A DNA stretch of 64,000 bases, from contig CAUJEL010000075.1 of NCBI GenBank assembly GCA_963169875.1, positions 17,899-81,898 of the forward strand, read 5' to 3'. The position numbers were made by a program, and so were the translations under genes. Position 1 is the stretch's first letter; each line of letters starts with the position of its first letter. Shown piece by piece: positions 27,663 to 37,435 of this stretch. A model generated the notes under the pieces. The model was not told where the DNA came from and did not search any database. It was given only the letters and a program-made list of their open reading frames with translations. This stretch comes from Candidatus Zhuqueibacterota bacterium. Its GTDB lineage: Bacteria > Zhuqueibacterota > Zhuqueibacteria > Residuimicrobiales > Residuimicrobiaceae.

Positions 27663-29963
27663 TCAGCGAACCGGGCTTGCTGTTTCGAGGCGAATTTGCT
27701 GCCAGACAGCACCGTCCCAGGACTCTACAGACGCTATTTTTTCCCGATCAGCAGGGCTGAAACTTTTGCCAAAGATATCACGAAAGCGGCTCAGAAAGTA
27801 GTCGGGCAGATTTTCCAGGGCAACCGGTTCCATTTGCGTCGAAAAAACATAAAAATAAATGATATACGTATCCATCCCGCCTGCAACTTCTTTCAAAATG
27901 CCATGATTGGCAATGTCAACACGAACGTGATTCCCCCACAATTCAATCCTGGACACTACATCGCGATAAACCCCTTTTTCCCAAAAAGGCGATTTGGGAA
28001 ACCGGAAGAGCCGGAGATGATTCGCCGGTGGTATGCCCGCGAGTGTGTAAGCGGGCAGGCTTTGCGGAGACGCGCCCTGCATATCGTCAGGAGCGAAAAC
28101 AGCCAGCCGCGCCTGCCCCTCTTCATTGCCGTACATACCGGCGGCGATTTCGAGCCGCCCATCGCCATCATAATCGCTGGTGTTGTAGAATACGATATGA
28201 CCTGAATTCCAATAGGAACCGCGCACGATGCCTTTGTGGTCGATCAGCGCAAGCCGGGAAGCAAACGTCTTGAGCGAACCAACGGTGCAGAGGATCATTT
28301 TGGGATGGCCGGGTATGATCGGGGCCGTGATGATTGGGCCCGACAGGTAGCGATCTTCAATCTCTTCCCCGGAAAGGGTTCTGAGGGGCATGCCCAGTTT
28401 GACCGGCGGCCACAGTGGATCGCCTTTATCGTCAAATCCATACAACGTTCCGCTTTGCTCCAGAGCGTTTAATTCTGAGATCCCGATCAGCGTCTCCATT
28501 CTGCCATCCTGATCGAGGTCGTCAATCAGAATATTTCCATGGTCAGGTGCGGCGTAGGCTTCAGGGCTGATCGGGAAATCAAAGCGGTGGCTCCAGATCT
28601 TTTCTCCAGCCTTGTTTTGCACTACCAGACTATGTTCGATGATTTGCCATCGGGCTGGTGTCCGGTCAGACCACCACTGCAGCGCGGGCGTGAGCATGAC
28701 AAGCAGCGCCAGCCCGGCAGCAGAGGCCAGAATCGCGAACAACCATTTGTGACGCGACCGTTGCAGCGCTGCGACTGCGCGCGCGAATAAGGAAGGCTGC
28801 TTTCCCTGCACCAGGTTGCGATCCTGCAGCGCTTCGCCAAAGCTCCTCAATGGCTGGAGGGAGAGGTGGCGATCGGGATAACGCTCCTCAAGTTTGGCCA
28901 GCTCCGCAGTCGCCAGGGCCAGGTTGGCTGCGGGCAGGAAGAGACGTTCGACAGGCGAGAAGAAAGCAGCGCTGATTTTGGCGCCGAGGGTCAGACTGTC
29001 CACAGCGGTAATCGTGCCATCCGCGCGAATGCCGCCGGTGATCGCCGCCGTAGCGGCCAGAGAGACCAGCGCGGAGCGGTAATGGCGATTTCGAGTGGTT
29101 ACCCAGGCCAGCAAGGCTGCTGCCAATCCCATTGAAGATCCGCTCACTTCGGCCGATTTTTCCGCAAGCGAAAAATGAACCGTATAGAACGAGCGGGCGG
29201 TTCCCGGCGCCATATGCGCCCTGGCGGCAAGAAGGCCATCCGTCATGGTCCAGTACAGCGAATAATGTCCCGGCGTGGTTTGATTGTTGATCAAACAAAA
29301 ATCAGCATCCGCGTCGTCCGGCCGTTCACGTGCTTCGGCGTGCAGAGAAAGAACAATTCCCTGCGGGTTCCGGCTGATGGTGGGGATGGTATTGCTGTCG
29401 ACAAGCACGACGCTGGCACAGTTGTCCGGAAACGAAGCGGTGCGCGCTTCCCACTCCCGGATCACAGGGTCCAATGCCACTTGCAGAGGTTGCGGTGCCT
29501 TCCGGATCAGATACCGGGCGGCATCCAGCCGGGCAGCAGGTAGCGCCGTACCGGCATCGTCAGTGATGCCCATGAGGCCGGAGGCGCGGTGGAAATCAGC
29601 TGCGTAAAAAGAACTGAGGATGGCGGCGAGGCGTATGTCATGCTCTGCAGGAACGATAGCAGATAAATGCTCGGGGGCTTGATCCTTGAAAACCTGTATC
29701 ACGTCCAGCCAGGCGCATAACTCCTCGGGGTCGCGACAGGATCCGATCAACTCCTGGGACATGAGTGGCAGGAAGGGCGCGAACTGCAGATAATAGGAAC
29801 AGACGGCCGGTTGCTCGGCGATTTGCGTCAGATTTTGGCAAAATTGAAAGAATCGGCTTCGTTTGCTTTCGAGGGAGGCCTCACTGTGAAGATAATCGGC
29901 GAGTTGGATGGCCTCGCCTTCCAACTCCATGAGCGCGTGCGCGCACACATTCGTGGTCCTCAA
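27663..29963 (-). CDS. Lon-protease-like (S16) / transmembrane / beta-propeller protein
   Basis: 766 aa. Residues 1 to about 200 are helical and unrecognised. About 200-385 is a Lon-type peptidase domain: SGSSMGLAAALLAW (Ser277) and AITGGIRADGTITAVDSLTLGAK (Lys329), then RLFLPAANLA, so the Ser-Lys dyad is intact. There is no AAA+ domain. A single TM helix (about 407-427) follows, then a C-terminal region with FG-GAP/VCBS-like blades (DDLDQDGRMETLIGI, SDYDGDGRLEIAAGMYG). The topology suggests a cytoplasmic protease tied to an external sensor. The gene starts with an ATGA overlap on the zinc-finger gene. I know of no named family with this order of domains. Confidence 0.75.
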   Translation of the reverse strand: MRTTNVCAHALMELEGEAIQLADYLHSEASLESKRSRFFQFCQNLTQIAEQPAVCSYYLQFAPFLPLMSQELIGSCRDPEELCAWLDVIQVFKDQAPEHLSAIVPAEHDIRLAAILSSFYAADFHRASGLMGITDDAGTALPAARLDAARYLIRKAPQPLQVALDPVIREWEARTASFPDNCASVVLVDSNTIPTISRNPQGIVLSLHAEARERPDDADADFCLINNQTTPGHYSLYWTMTDGLLAARAHMAPGTARSFYTVHFSLAEKSAEVSGSSMGLAAALLAWVTTRNRHYRSALVSLAATAAITGGIRADGTITAVDSLTLGAKISAAFFSPVERLFLPAANLALATAELAKLEERYPDRHLSLQPLRSFGEALQDRNLVQGKQPSLFARAVAALQRSRHKWLFAILASAAGLALLVMLTPALQWWSDRTPARWQIIEHSLVVQNKAGEKIWSHRFDFPISPEAYAAPDHGNILIDDLDQDGRMETLIGISELNALEQSGTLYGFDDKGDPLWPPVKLGMPLRTLSGEEIEDRYLSGPIITAPIIPGHPKMILCTVGSLKTFASRLALIDHKGIVRGSYWNSGHIVFYNTSDYDGDGRLEIAAGMYGNEEGQARLAVFAPDDMQGASPQSLPAYTLAGIPPANHLRLFRFPKSPFWEKGVYRDVVSRIELWGNHVRVDIANHGILKEVAGGMDTYIIYFYVFSTQMEPVALENLPDYFLSRFRDIFGKSFSPADREKIASVESWDGAVWQQIRLETASPVR

Positions 29964-30784
29964 TAGATACAGATCCTGAGCATTTCTTCATCCACGGCGA
30001 TCTCCAGCAAAGTCAGACCATCGCGGGTTGTGGAGGAAATGATTCGCCTGTCCGTGATGCCAACCACTTCCCAATCGGTTGATGCAGATGCGGGATCTGC
30101 TTTCGCCACAGTGACCAGGTAACGCACCCCGGTTTCACTGCGATCAATCGTCACCTCGATTCTTCCTTGCGTATGCTCCGCCAGCGCAAACCTGTCGATT
30201 CTGGATTTTTGCGGCGACCGCGAGGGCGCCAGAGAGAAATCGTACACTCCCCGCGGATTGATGATTTCGAGTGCCTTGAAACGGGATTCCGGCTGGGTGC
30301 CAAAGTCGACGCATCCTTTATTGTCGACGATGCCGGTCAGGCCTCCTTCGGTGAGTACCACTTTGCACCCGTGTGGAACCTCCCCCGATTGAGCGATGAG
30401 AAACAGCCTGAGATGGTGACTCTGGCGATTGAATAGCAGCCGGCCGACGATCCCCATATCCGGATTGGAAAAGCTGGAGACCGCATATAGTTCGGCTGGC
30501 TGTTCCCCGCGGGCAGCCAGCCGATGCGAAACAATGTTCTCCACCCCCGAGGGACGAACCGGCGCCAACAGGAGTGGAGCATCCGTCCGCTCTGTTAGAG
30601 TGACATCATTCGTCAGGCGTGGAGAATCTGACTGAGGGTGAAGCATGGCCCTGTGCAACGTCGCCAACACCAGATAGCGTTCACGACAGCGGTCGCAGTC
30701 GAAGAGGTGCTTGCGCTTTTCTTCGCCCAGCCCGGTGTTCCCCCAGACGAGTTGCTCCAGTTGTTGTTCGCTGAAACATTTCAT
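29960..30784 (-). CDS. Zinc-finger anti-sigma-like protein of unknown family
   Basis: 274 aa. The N-terminus carries HLFDCDRCRERY (H-x3-C-x2-C), the zinc motif of ZAS/zf-HC2 anti-sigma factors, preceded by a short helix with FSEQQLEQLVWG. No membrane segment follows; instead there are two beta-rich regions (SSFSNPDMGIVGRLLFNRQ; KSRIDRFALAEHTQGRIEVTI). It starts 56 bases after the regulator-like gene and overlaps the Lon-like gene by 4 bases. By analogy the zinc motif would bind a sigma-like partner, possibly the upstream gene product, and the Lon-like protein could be what controls it; both are inferences. Confidence 0.65.
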   Translation of the reverse strand: MKCFSEQQLEQLVWGNTGLGEEKRKHLFDCDRCRERYLVLATLHRAMLHPQSDSPRLTNDVTLTERTDAPLLLAPVRPSGVENIVSHRLAARGEQPAELYAVSSFSNPDMGIVGRLLFNRQSHHLRLFLIAQSGEVPHGCKVVLTEGGLTGIVDNKGCVDFGTQPESRFKALEIINPRGVYDFSLAPSRSPQKSRIDRFALAEHTQGRIEVTIDRSETGVRYLVTVAKADPASASTDWEVVGITDRRIISSTTRDGLTLLEIAVDEEMLRICIY

Positions 30785-30840
30785 GCTTTACCTTGCAGAC
30801 TTTCTCATGCCATACAGTATAAGTCGCATCGATCCTGGTT

Positions 30841-32049
30841 TCAGAAATTTTTGGCTGTTTTATTTTTCATTTCCTGACGAAAAATACGCACGAGGTAATC
30901 AAAAATGGAAAAAATCTTGTCCGGATTGGCCATGGACAGGCCGGGCGGCCAATGGGCCGCAACAAGTTCCTTGCTGCTGAAATTTCCGGGATCCTCGAAA
31001 AGTGACTGGCTCCAGGCTGAAAGGGCTGAAAAGAGAGCGAGCGCTTCCTCGAGGGACAGTTTCTCTGCATCGACGTATTTTTTCAGGATGATATCCCGGA
31101 TATGGAGCAGTGTTTGATGGATCAGATGCTCATAGGCTGGCCACTCTGGCGTGGATTCCTGCACCTCGAATGCCACCCTGTCTTCGGCGTTCTGGCGGTG
31201 GACGCGAATAACAGCGACGATATCAGAAAGTGGCATGCATACGGGACGCCCTGACTGCCGTGTCAAGAGGACGACGAGTTGTTCAATCGACTGGTCAAGT
31301 GGCAGGTGCTGAAGCAGGATGGGCGTCAGGGCCTTTCTGATGAGTTCTGCGCCCACCCGGCTGCAGGAAGCTGACCCGGCGTCGCGCTGGATCAAATAAT
31401 AGCCATCCACCTCCCTGATCACTTTCAGACGTTGATTTTTCCGGACTGCACGCAGTGTTGTCCGCCATAATTTGGCGCCTTCCGGGTCGCGTTGGCGAAA
31501 AATACGGGAAATCTGGTGTTGTGTTTCACCGATGAGAAGCCGCATCAGTGCACCGTAGATGACCTCGGGCGTTTGCCGGGCCTGAAAGAGAGGCAGAAAA
31601 TAACTCTGCAGTCGTGGATATCGGCCCGTCGAATCCCGTTGAAATAATTCGGCGAGGCAGTCGGAGGCGAGCAGCTCGAACTCGATCATGCGTTTTGTTT
31701 CACGAACATGCCGGCCGCGATGCTCCATAATTTGCAAATACTGCGATGACAGGCTGAGGCAGGCGCGCAGCAGGCACTCTTCCTCCCCGGCGGACGAGGT
31801 CCCTTCACAAAGGTGCACAAGTTGATGAATCAACCGCTCCATTCTGCTCTGTTCCAGATCCATCGTCATCCGATCGTGAAAATATGATGCGATCCCCGCA
31901 TCATGAACAAACCGTGAGGCCATCGTCCGTGAACAAACGGCATCATCAGGCCACTGTGCGTCATTGACTGAAAATAGAGGCTTACCGGGGGGGACACAGG
32001 CCCGGGAAAACACCTTGTGTGGTCTCAATCCCGGCTGCCTCCTCGTCAT
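30841..32049 (-). CDS. Unrecognised helical protein, possibly sigma-factor-like, first gene of Lon-like operon
   Basis: 402 aa as tracked; the first 60 residues may be spurious because no start has a clear ribosome site, and internal ATGs at about residues 43 and 61 are alternatives. The protein is helical, with a middle part (IEFELLASDCLAELFQRD, then ISRIFRQRDPEGAKLWRTTLR) weakly reminiscent of sigma regions or of a helical regulator. I do not recognise the family. The pairing with a zinc anti-sigma-like gene downstream is the main reason to consider a sigma-like role. No membrane or catalytic motif is visible. Confidence 0.5.
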   Translation of the reverse strand: MTRRQPGLRPHKVFSRACVPPGKPLFSVNDAQWPDDAVCSRTMASRFVHDAGIASYFHDRMTMDLEQSRMERLIHQLVHLCEGTSSAGEEECLLRACLSLSSQYLQIMEHRGRHVRETKRMIEFELLASDCLAELFQRDSTGRYPRLQSYFLPLFQARQTPEVIYGALMRLLIGETQHQISRIFRQRDPEGAKLWRTTLRAVRKNQRLKVIREVDGYYLIQRDAGSASCSRVGAELIRKALTPILLQHLPLDQSIEQLVVLLTRQSGRPVCMPLSDIVAVIRVHRQNAEDRVAFEVQESTPEWPAYEHLIHQTLLHIRDIILKKYVDAEKLSLEEALALFSALSAWSQSLFEDPGNFSSKELVAAHWPPGLSMANPDKIFSIFDYLVRIFRQEMKNKTAKNF

Positions 32050-32362
32050 ACGAGCGCCAGGTCTTGTACCGCTGATGTTTTAAAATCTGAAGGTAAAGTA
32101 GTCAAACAAGATCTGAAAATCAAGTGAAATGGATGAAACAAGAAGACCGGCTGGCAGTTCAGGGCATTCAAAAAGGGGTGGGAGCAAAATAATTTTAAGT
32201 ATAAAAACGGCGTAAAACAGCCTTAGTAGCATTGATATATGATAACAGAGGTTTTAAGGCTCCTGGAATGCTATATGGCATGTCTCTGCGCGTTTGGCAA
32301 CTCATTCAAGTTCAATGAACGCTGGTTATGGCGCGCTCCTGGCGGCCCGATTTTGAGATCTG
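32050..32362. other. Intergenic gap, nothing recognised
   Basis: 313 bases between the beta-helix protein stop and the Lon-like operon. It is AT-rich in the middle (ttttaagtataaaaacgg), which may hold the promoter of the minus-strand operon, but no convincing hexamer pair or repeat was found. The small plus-strand ORFs have no recognisable product. Confidence 0.5.
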
Positions 32363-34393
32363 CTAGAACATTTTTCCTGATCCCATTTGTGCATTCGACC
32401 GCCACAGGATATAATCGGAAAGATTCACAGTGGCATCGCCCGTCAGATCTGCTCCACTGTTATAGCCATTGCTGCTTGCCCTCAGCGCATTATACCATTG
32501 CACATAATCCCGCGTCGTCACCAGGCCGTCGCGGGTGCAATCGCCGGCCCACAAGGCCCAGACGCCCGGTTCCACTTCTTTTGCGGCTGCGGATCCGCCA
32601 TAATAGCGGTCGCTGGTTGCGGAAAAATCATAGCTGAGCGTGCTGCTCTGTGACAGCGGCTGGGGAGCGGCGCTGGCCACCTCTACATGGTTGCGGTGAT
32701 CCACGGCCACATAATAATCGTTTTCTGATAAACCGGGAAAGAGCAGTGTAGTGCGGGTGCTGCCGTATTGATCGAAATCGAGCGCCTGGCCGTCCTGCAG
32801 CAGGAGAAAGGCGCGCTGGGCGACCGGAGCGCTACCCAGACTGGTATTTAGAGAGACCAGCAGCCAATCAGTCATGGTTGCGGGCAGACTGGCGATGGTT
32901 CTGGGAGAGGCCGCATAGGGTGAAGTCAACGGCAGCAGCGGCTGCAGGGTTGTGGTCATGGCATGGGAGGTGGTGGCATAGAATCCTTGCAGCAGAGCGT
33001 GCAGATCTAATTTCAGGGCTTTGAAATCACAGGCGCCGAGATCATCGTCCGCTGATCTTGATTCGGTGGTTTGGTGCTGTACATATTGCAGTAGCGGCTG
33101 GCGCCGGGCGAGAAAACCCGTGAGCGCGGAGGATTGCAGCAGGCAGACCGATCCTTCAGTCAGGTGAAAATCCTGTGTCGCCTCGTTGACAAATCCAGGC
33201 GCGGCGGCTTCGATGTTGGGCACGTCCACGGTGATGCTCGCGCCGGGATCGAGGGTGCTGTGGGTGTTGCGCCAGCCCGGTTTGAAATAGTTGGATCGCA
33301 GGGTGAGCTGTCCGGTGGCATCGAGCATGGCCAGCCGCGAGCCTTCGATGGCGACATAGATGATGTTGTTGCGGCAGTCGGCGCTCTGGCTGTTGGTGGA
33401 AAGGCGCATCAGGGTGGTGTTGCCGGTGCGCGTCGAGACCACAGTGTTGTGGTAGAAATAAAGATTTTCGCGGTACATGGGCGTGTCGCCGCCGTCGCCG
33501 CCGAAATGGAGAATCTGCGCGTTGCCGTCGCCGTCGTGTTCGATGAGGAGGTTGCCATAGACAAAGGTCGAATCGTAGTCGGGGCGGTCACGGAGATCGG
33601 AATAATCGGTTTCCACCAGATCGAGCTGGCGGTTGCCCGATTCGATCCAGTTGTAGCGAATCACCGTGCCGGCGGAGCGATCCTTGAGATTGTTGCCGAG
33701 GCAGCCAGTGCGCAGGGGGCCGAAATGATTGTACTGGTAGAGGATGCCCGCGGTTTCGGTATAGGTGTTGTGCTCATAGATGGAGCTGCCGATGCCGTTG
33801 TCGTAAATATGGCAGCCCTGGATGGTGATATCGGAGGAGCCGTGGCCGGCGAAGATGCCGTTGCCGCTGTTGTGGATGATGCAGTTTTCGATGGTGATAT
33901 GGTCGCCGGTTTCGATGTGGATGGAGGCGGCGTTGTTGGTGTAGGAACCAGGATTGCCCGCATCATCGCTGAAGGTGTAGGGCGCCCGGCCAGATTGGAT
34001 ATTGAGATTGCGGATGATGATATAACTGGGCGCCGTGGCCGGGATGGAGGCGCCGCCGACCTTGATAACGCTGCGGCCTTCGTTCCAATAGTCCAGCGCC
34101 AGCCGCGTCACCGCGCCTTCGCCGTCGATGACCGGCAGAACGCCGCTGGCGTTGGCCACGCCCTCGAAAATGACCGGCTGTGTCGCAGTGCCGGAGGCGC
34201 CGATGACCCATTTCTCTTTGTAGGGTGCCGCCTGCCAATAGATGCGAACGATATCGCCGGCGGCGAGAGATTCCAGTGGCACCTGGCCGATGGCTGTGTA
34301 GGGTTTGCCGGGGCCGACTTCGTAGAGCGTGGCCTGCAGAGGTATCGTCAGACACAGGATCATGCAAAAGATAGGCGCAAGCTGATTTTTCAT
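32363..34393 (-). CDS. Secreted right-handed beta-helix protein with dockerin-like C-terminus
   Basis: 676 aa from the ATG at 34393 (MKNQLAPIFCMILCLTIPLQA), chosen because this gives a clean signal peptide; the track start adds 13 residues. Residues about 100-400 form parallel beta-helix coils (IIIRNLNIQSG, ITIENCIIHNSGNGIFAG, ITIQGCHIYDNGIGSSIYEHN), as in polysaccharide lyases and related proteins. The C-terminus has two EF-hand-like repeats (GDCTRDGLVTTRDYVQWYNA and GADLTGDATVNLSDYILW), as in dockerin type I. No lyase catalytic residues could be assigned, so the substrate is unknown. There is no type IX sorting tail. Confidence 0.85.
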   Translation of the reverse strand: MKNQLAPIFCMILCLTIPLQATLYEVGPGKPYTAIGQVPLESLAAGDIVRIYWQAAPYKEKWVIGASGTATQPVIFEGVANASGVLPVIDGEGAVTRLALDYWNEGRSVIKVGGASIPATAPSYIIIRNLNIQSGRAPYTFSDDAGNPGSYTNNAASIHIETGDHITIENCIIHNSGNGIFAGHGSSDITIQGCHIYDNGIGSSIYEHNTYTETAGILYQYNHFGPLRTGCLGNNLKDRSAGTVIRYNWIESGNRQLDLVETDYSDLRDRPDYDSTFVYGNLLIEHDGDGNAQILHFGGDGGDTPMYRENLYFYHNTVVSTRTGNTTLMRLSTNSQSADCRNNIIYVAIEGSRLAMLDATGQLTLRSNYFKPGWRNTHSTLDPGASITVDVPNIEAAAPGFVNEATQDFHLTEGSVCLLQSSALTGFLARRQPLLQYVQHQTTESRSADDDLGACDFKALKLDLHALLQGFYATTSHAMTTTLQPLLPLTSPYAASPRTIASLPATMTDWLLVSLNTSLGSAPVAQRAFLLLQDGQALDFDQYGSTRTTLLFPGLSENDYYVAVDHRNHVEVASAAPQPLSQSSTLSYDFSATSDRYYGGSAAAKEVEPGVWALWAGDCTRDGLVTTRDYVQWYNALRASSNGYNSGADLTGDATVNLSDYILWRSNAQMGSGKMF

Positions 34394-34519
34394 GACTCGA
34401 CTCTCAGGCTTTATGAAAAAACAGGGAAACATCCATATTTGAATGGATAGTGTGCAGAATCAGAATTGTCTTCCCAGTATGATAATCATTGTCACAGAGT
34501 AATGCAACTTTTATTATCA

Positions 34520-34600
34520 CCTAAACTGAGCGATTGCCTTAACCTTGCGAAGGTTTCCAACCTTGGCAAGGTTACCTTTTGTGCACCCATGCTCAATTTG
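34520..34600. repeat. Family A long near-palindromic element, left copy
   Basis: About 80 bases: CTGAGCGATTG, AACCTTGCGAAGGTT, a 3-base loop, AACCTTGGCAAGGTT (one mismatch in the stem), then CCTTTTGTGCACC and GCTCAATTT. Its reverse complement aligns along its whole length with the element at 37312-37391. The two copies bracket the S74 gene. The rest of the 463-base gap (34433-34895) shows no gene. Confidence 0.75.
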
Positions 34601-34895
34601 GATATCAGTGGACTTGGCCTTGACTCGCACAGGATGGAATCTGAAAAATTGTCTCAGGACGATGGCAATCAGACCGGAAGTCCATTGGTTTTATTATCTG
34701 GTGATTTGACAATATTCAGGTTAAATAACCAAGTAGTTTATTTCCAGGATAGATATATATCAGCAATAAACAGGCTAACTCTTTAATATTAAGTGAATAG
34801 AAAAAATCCGTCAGAATCCTTGATGATGGCATATAAATTGCGAAAGGTGTCCAGTGAAAGGTATTTTAATTCTACTAACTTTAAGGGGTATAACG

Positions 34896-37103
34896 ATGAG
34901 CAGGTTCTTCAATCTTACAGGTCTTTGTCTGCTATTTGCACTTTTTCTACCAGCGACGGCGCAGATGATCGTGAAAAACAGTGTGCAGACTGAAGTCGTC
35001 CGAATCACCGAAAGAGGCAGTATGGGCGTTGGAACTGCGACGCCTGTGGCAAAATTGACCATCCAATCCATCGAGGATACCTATCCACACGTCGCAGGCG
35101 GCGTCGCGGTAACGGCACTCCCCACCGAGGCGCATGTACAGTTCAATGATCCGACTGGCTATGAAGCCGCCTCGCTCATGGCTGGCAAGGTCAGCTCCAG
35201 TACCGGGACTGAAAGCTATGGTTATCTGGCGCTGTCCGTAAAAAATCCATCCAATGCCTGGGTTGAGAGCGCCCGCTTGACCAGCAGCGGGTTGGGCCTT
35301 GGGGTTACAGATCCGTTGACATACCGTTTGTATGCTGCGGGGTCTACGCGTCTGGATCACCTGAACATCAATGGCCGCTACAGCCTGCCGACTGTTGATG
35401 GCACAAGTGGCTACGTGCTCAAGACCAACGGCTCGGGTGCAGTGAGCTGGCAGCCGGATGCGACCGGCAGCGGCAGCGCGGATCTGGACTGGCTGCCGCA
35501 GGGCGCGGCAAATGATGCCGAAATCTATCATACCGGCAATGTTCGCGTGGGCCATAGTTCCGCTTCCACGGCCAAAGTGGATGTGACAGGTTCGACTGCC
35601 AGTCTCGCGCCGCTGCGCTTGCGCATCGGCACGGCACCGGCGTCGCCCAATAGCGGTGATATCTGGCACAGCGGCGGTTCGACAGACAGCAGACTCTATT
35701 TTCGTGCTGAGAACGGGACACTGGATATAACAGGTGATGTTCGCAGTGTGACCGCGGGGACAGGATTGTCCGGCGGCGGAACCACCAGCGATCTTACACT
35801 GAATGCAAGGACCAGCGAGGCCTTGTGGAATGCCAATAAACTGCAAGGCTATGCGGTTGCCAATACAGCGCCTGCCGCGAACCAGGTCCTCAAATGGAAT
35901 GCAACCAACTCGAGTTGGGAGCCAGGCGCGGACGCCAACACCGGCTATGATAATGATTGGCTGCCCCAGGGCGCCGCCAACAACGCTCTGATTTATCATA
36001 TGGGTGTGGCGGGCATCGGCACGGCAACCCCCCAGGCAGCGCTGGAAATCAGGACCAGCGGCAACAAGGAGCTGCCTTATTACACCGGCACTTATTCGCA
36101 AACCGGTCTGTTCACCTACAGAGGCGATATCACGGATGCGGATGCCGGGCAATGGGAGTCCTTGATCGGTGTCACCTCATCCACGCGATCCACCACACTC
36201 AATACCGGCCACCGGCTGGCCATACATGGCATACTACTGGACAAGAACATCACCGGCGCCCAGAAATGGATTGCATCCGGCAGCATCGCCCAGCAGAATA
36301 ATTATGCCCCCAAACTGATCACTGCCTTATCTGGAACCATTCACAACGATAGTAATGACCCATCTTTTCCAACCGGGTATAAAACATATGCGCTGCGCCT
36401 CGCCAATGGCCGTGTAGGTGACGATGATTATCTCATCTATGGATTTGGTGGGATTAATGGTGCCGCCAAAAGCTATCTGGAAGGCAAGTTGGGCATTGGC
36501 ACCACGGCGCCGCAGGCAGATCTGCACGTACGAGATGATGATGATTTTGCGTCGATTCAGGTGACCGGAAAATACATAGACCCAAATCCGGTTACTGCAA
36601 CGATCCATGCCGGTAATCAGTATGTCAGATTCAATTCGACGCAAAATTTACATATCACTTCCGATACCGACAACACCATCGCTGACGCCAACGGCGCCAT
36701 CACCTTCGCCTGCAACAGTGATGTCATCGGCTCCCCGAACTGGAAATTACTTTTTCAGGTCAAAGAAGATAAATCCCTCTATGTAGGTTCCGGTGCTACC
36801 TGCACAGTTGGAGGTGTATGGACGAATGCCTCAAGTCGGGCTTATAAGGAGAACATTGATGATATTTCCGAGTCCGAGGCTCTGCAAACGGTCATGAATT
36901 TGAATCCTGTCAAGTATAATTATATTGCGGACCCTGGAGACGTAAATGCAGGATTTATCGCTGAAGATGTGCCAGAGCTGGTGGCTTCCAAAGACCGCAA
37001 AGGGCTCAGCCCCATGGATATTGTGGCTGTGTTGACCAAAGTGGTGCAAGCCCAGCAGAAACAGATCGAGAAACTCAATGAAATGGTGCAAAAACAAAAA
37101 TAG
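34896..37103 (+). CDS. Secreted repeat protein with C-terminal S74 intramolecular-chaperone domain
   Basis: 735 aa from the ATG at 34896, which has TTAAGGGG 7-8 bases upstream; the track start at 34854 would add 14 residues before the signal peptide. Signal peptide about 1-22. The body is a fibre-like beta protein with internal repeats (DWLPQGAANDAEIYHTG and DWLPQGAANNALIYHMG; several GIGTATPQA-type turns), as in phage tail fibres and adhesins. The C-terminus is a peptidase S74 domain (ASSRAYKENIDDI, GFIAEDVPEL) followed by a coiled coil (AQQKQIEKLNEMVQKQK); such domains trimerise the fibre and may cut themselves off. The gene is bracketed by near-palindromic repeats. Confidence 0.88.
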   Translation: MSRFFNLTGLCLLFALFLPATAQMIVKNSVQTEVVRITERGSMGVGTATPVAKLTIQSIEDTYPHVAGGVAVTALPTEAHVQFNDPTGYEAASLMAGKVSSSTGTESYGYLALSVKNPSNAWVESARLTSSGLGLGVTDPLTYRLYAAGSTRLDHLNINGRYSLPTVDGTSGYVLKTNGSGAVSWQPDATGSGSADLDWLPQGAANDAEIYHTGNVRVGHSSASTAKVDVTGSTASLAPLRLRIGTAPASPNSGDIWHSGGSTDSRLYFRAENGTLDITGDVRSVTAGTGLSGGGTTSDLTLNARTSEALWNANKLQGYAVANTAPAANQVLKWNATNSSWEPGADANTGYDNDWLPQGAANNALIYHMGVAGIGTATPQAALEIRTSGNKELPYYTGTYSQTGLFTYRGDITDADAGQWESLIGVTSSTRSTTLNTGHRLAIHGILLDKNITGAQKWIASGSIAQQNNYAPKLITALSGTIHNDSNDPSFPTGYKTYALRLANGRVGDDDYLIYGFGGINGAAKSYLEGKLGIGTTAPQADLHVRDDDDFASIQVTGKYIDPNPVTATIHAGNQYVRFNSTQNLHITSDTDNTIADANGAITFACNSDVIGSPNWKLLFQVKEDKSLYVGSGATCTVGGVWTNASSRAYKENIDDISESEALQTVMNLNPVKYNYIADPGDVNAGFIAEDVPELVASKDRKGLSPMDIVAVLTKVVQAQQKQIEKLNEMVQKQK

Positions 37104-37152
37104 GCAAGCTTTTGCATATTTACTCTCGATCCATGGTTGAAGGATCATTTGA

Positions 37153-37190
37153 AAGGCTTTCTGCGAATATATCGCAGGAAGCCTTTTTTT
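37153..37190 (+). terminator. Rho-independent terminator of the S74 gene
   Basis: AAGGCTT-T-CTGCGA, loop ATATA, TCGCAG-G-AAGCCTT, then a run of T. It lies 50 bases after the S74 stop codon. Its stem resembles that at 27305. Confidence 0.85.
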
Positions 37191-37311
37191 GAAGGGTGAA
37201 AGCGGAAAATAACAGGTCTACGGCCGACGATGCATCAGAATTGATAGTGCTGCAGGCGACCTGCGTCCAGCGAAAAAGTGATATGACATGGTGATTTATT
37301 GATATATATTA

Positions 37312-37391
37312 CGCAAACTAAGCGATTGGTGCAAAAGGGCAACCTCGCGAAGGTTCACAACCTTCGCAAGGTTGTGGCAATCGCTCAATTG
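37312..37391. repeat. Family A long near-palindromic element, right copy
   Basis: AGCGATTG at the left end pairs with CAATCGCT at the right end; inside, AACCTCGCGAAGGTT, loop CAC, AACCTTCGCAAGGTT. It aligns with the reverse complement of the element at 34520. It ends 45 bases before the cupin start. The rest of the 332-base gap (37104-37435) holds only this and the terminator. Confidence 0.78.
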
Positions 37392-37435
37392 ATGTATTAA
37401 TAAAACAGGGTCATTATTTTCAATGAGGAGCGATC

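Noticed and set aside
33134-34450. 438-aa plus-strand ORF opposite the beta-helix protein
   Set aside because: Ala/Val/Gly/Asp-rich shadow without domain; the minus strand encodes the beta-helix protein with signal peptide.
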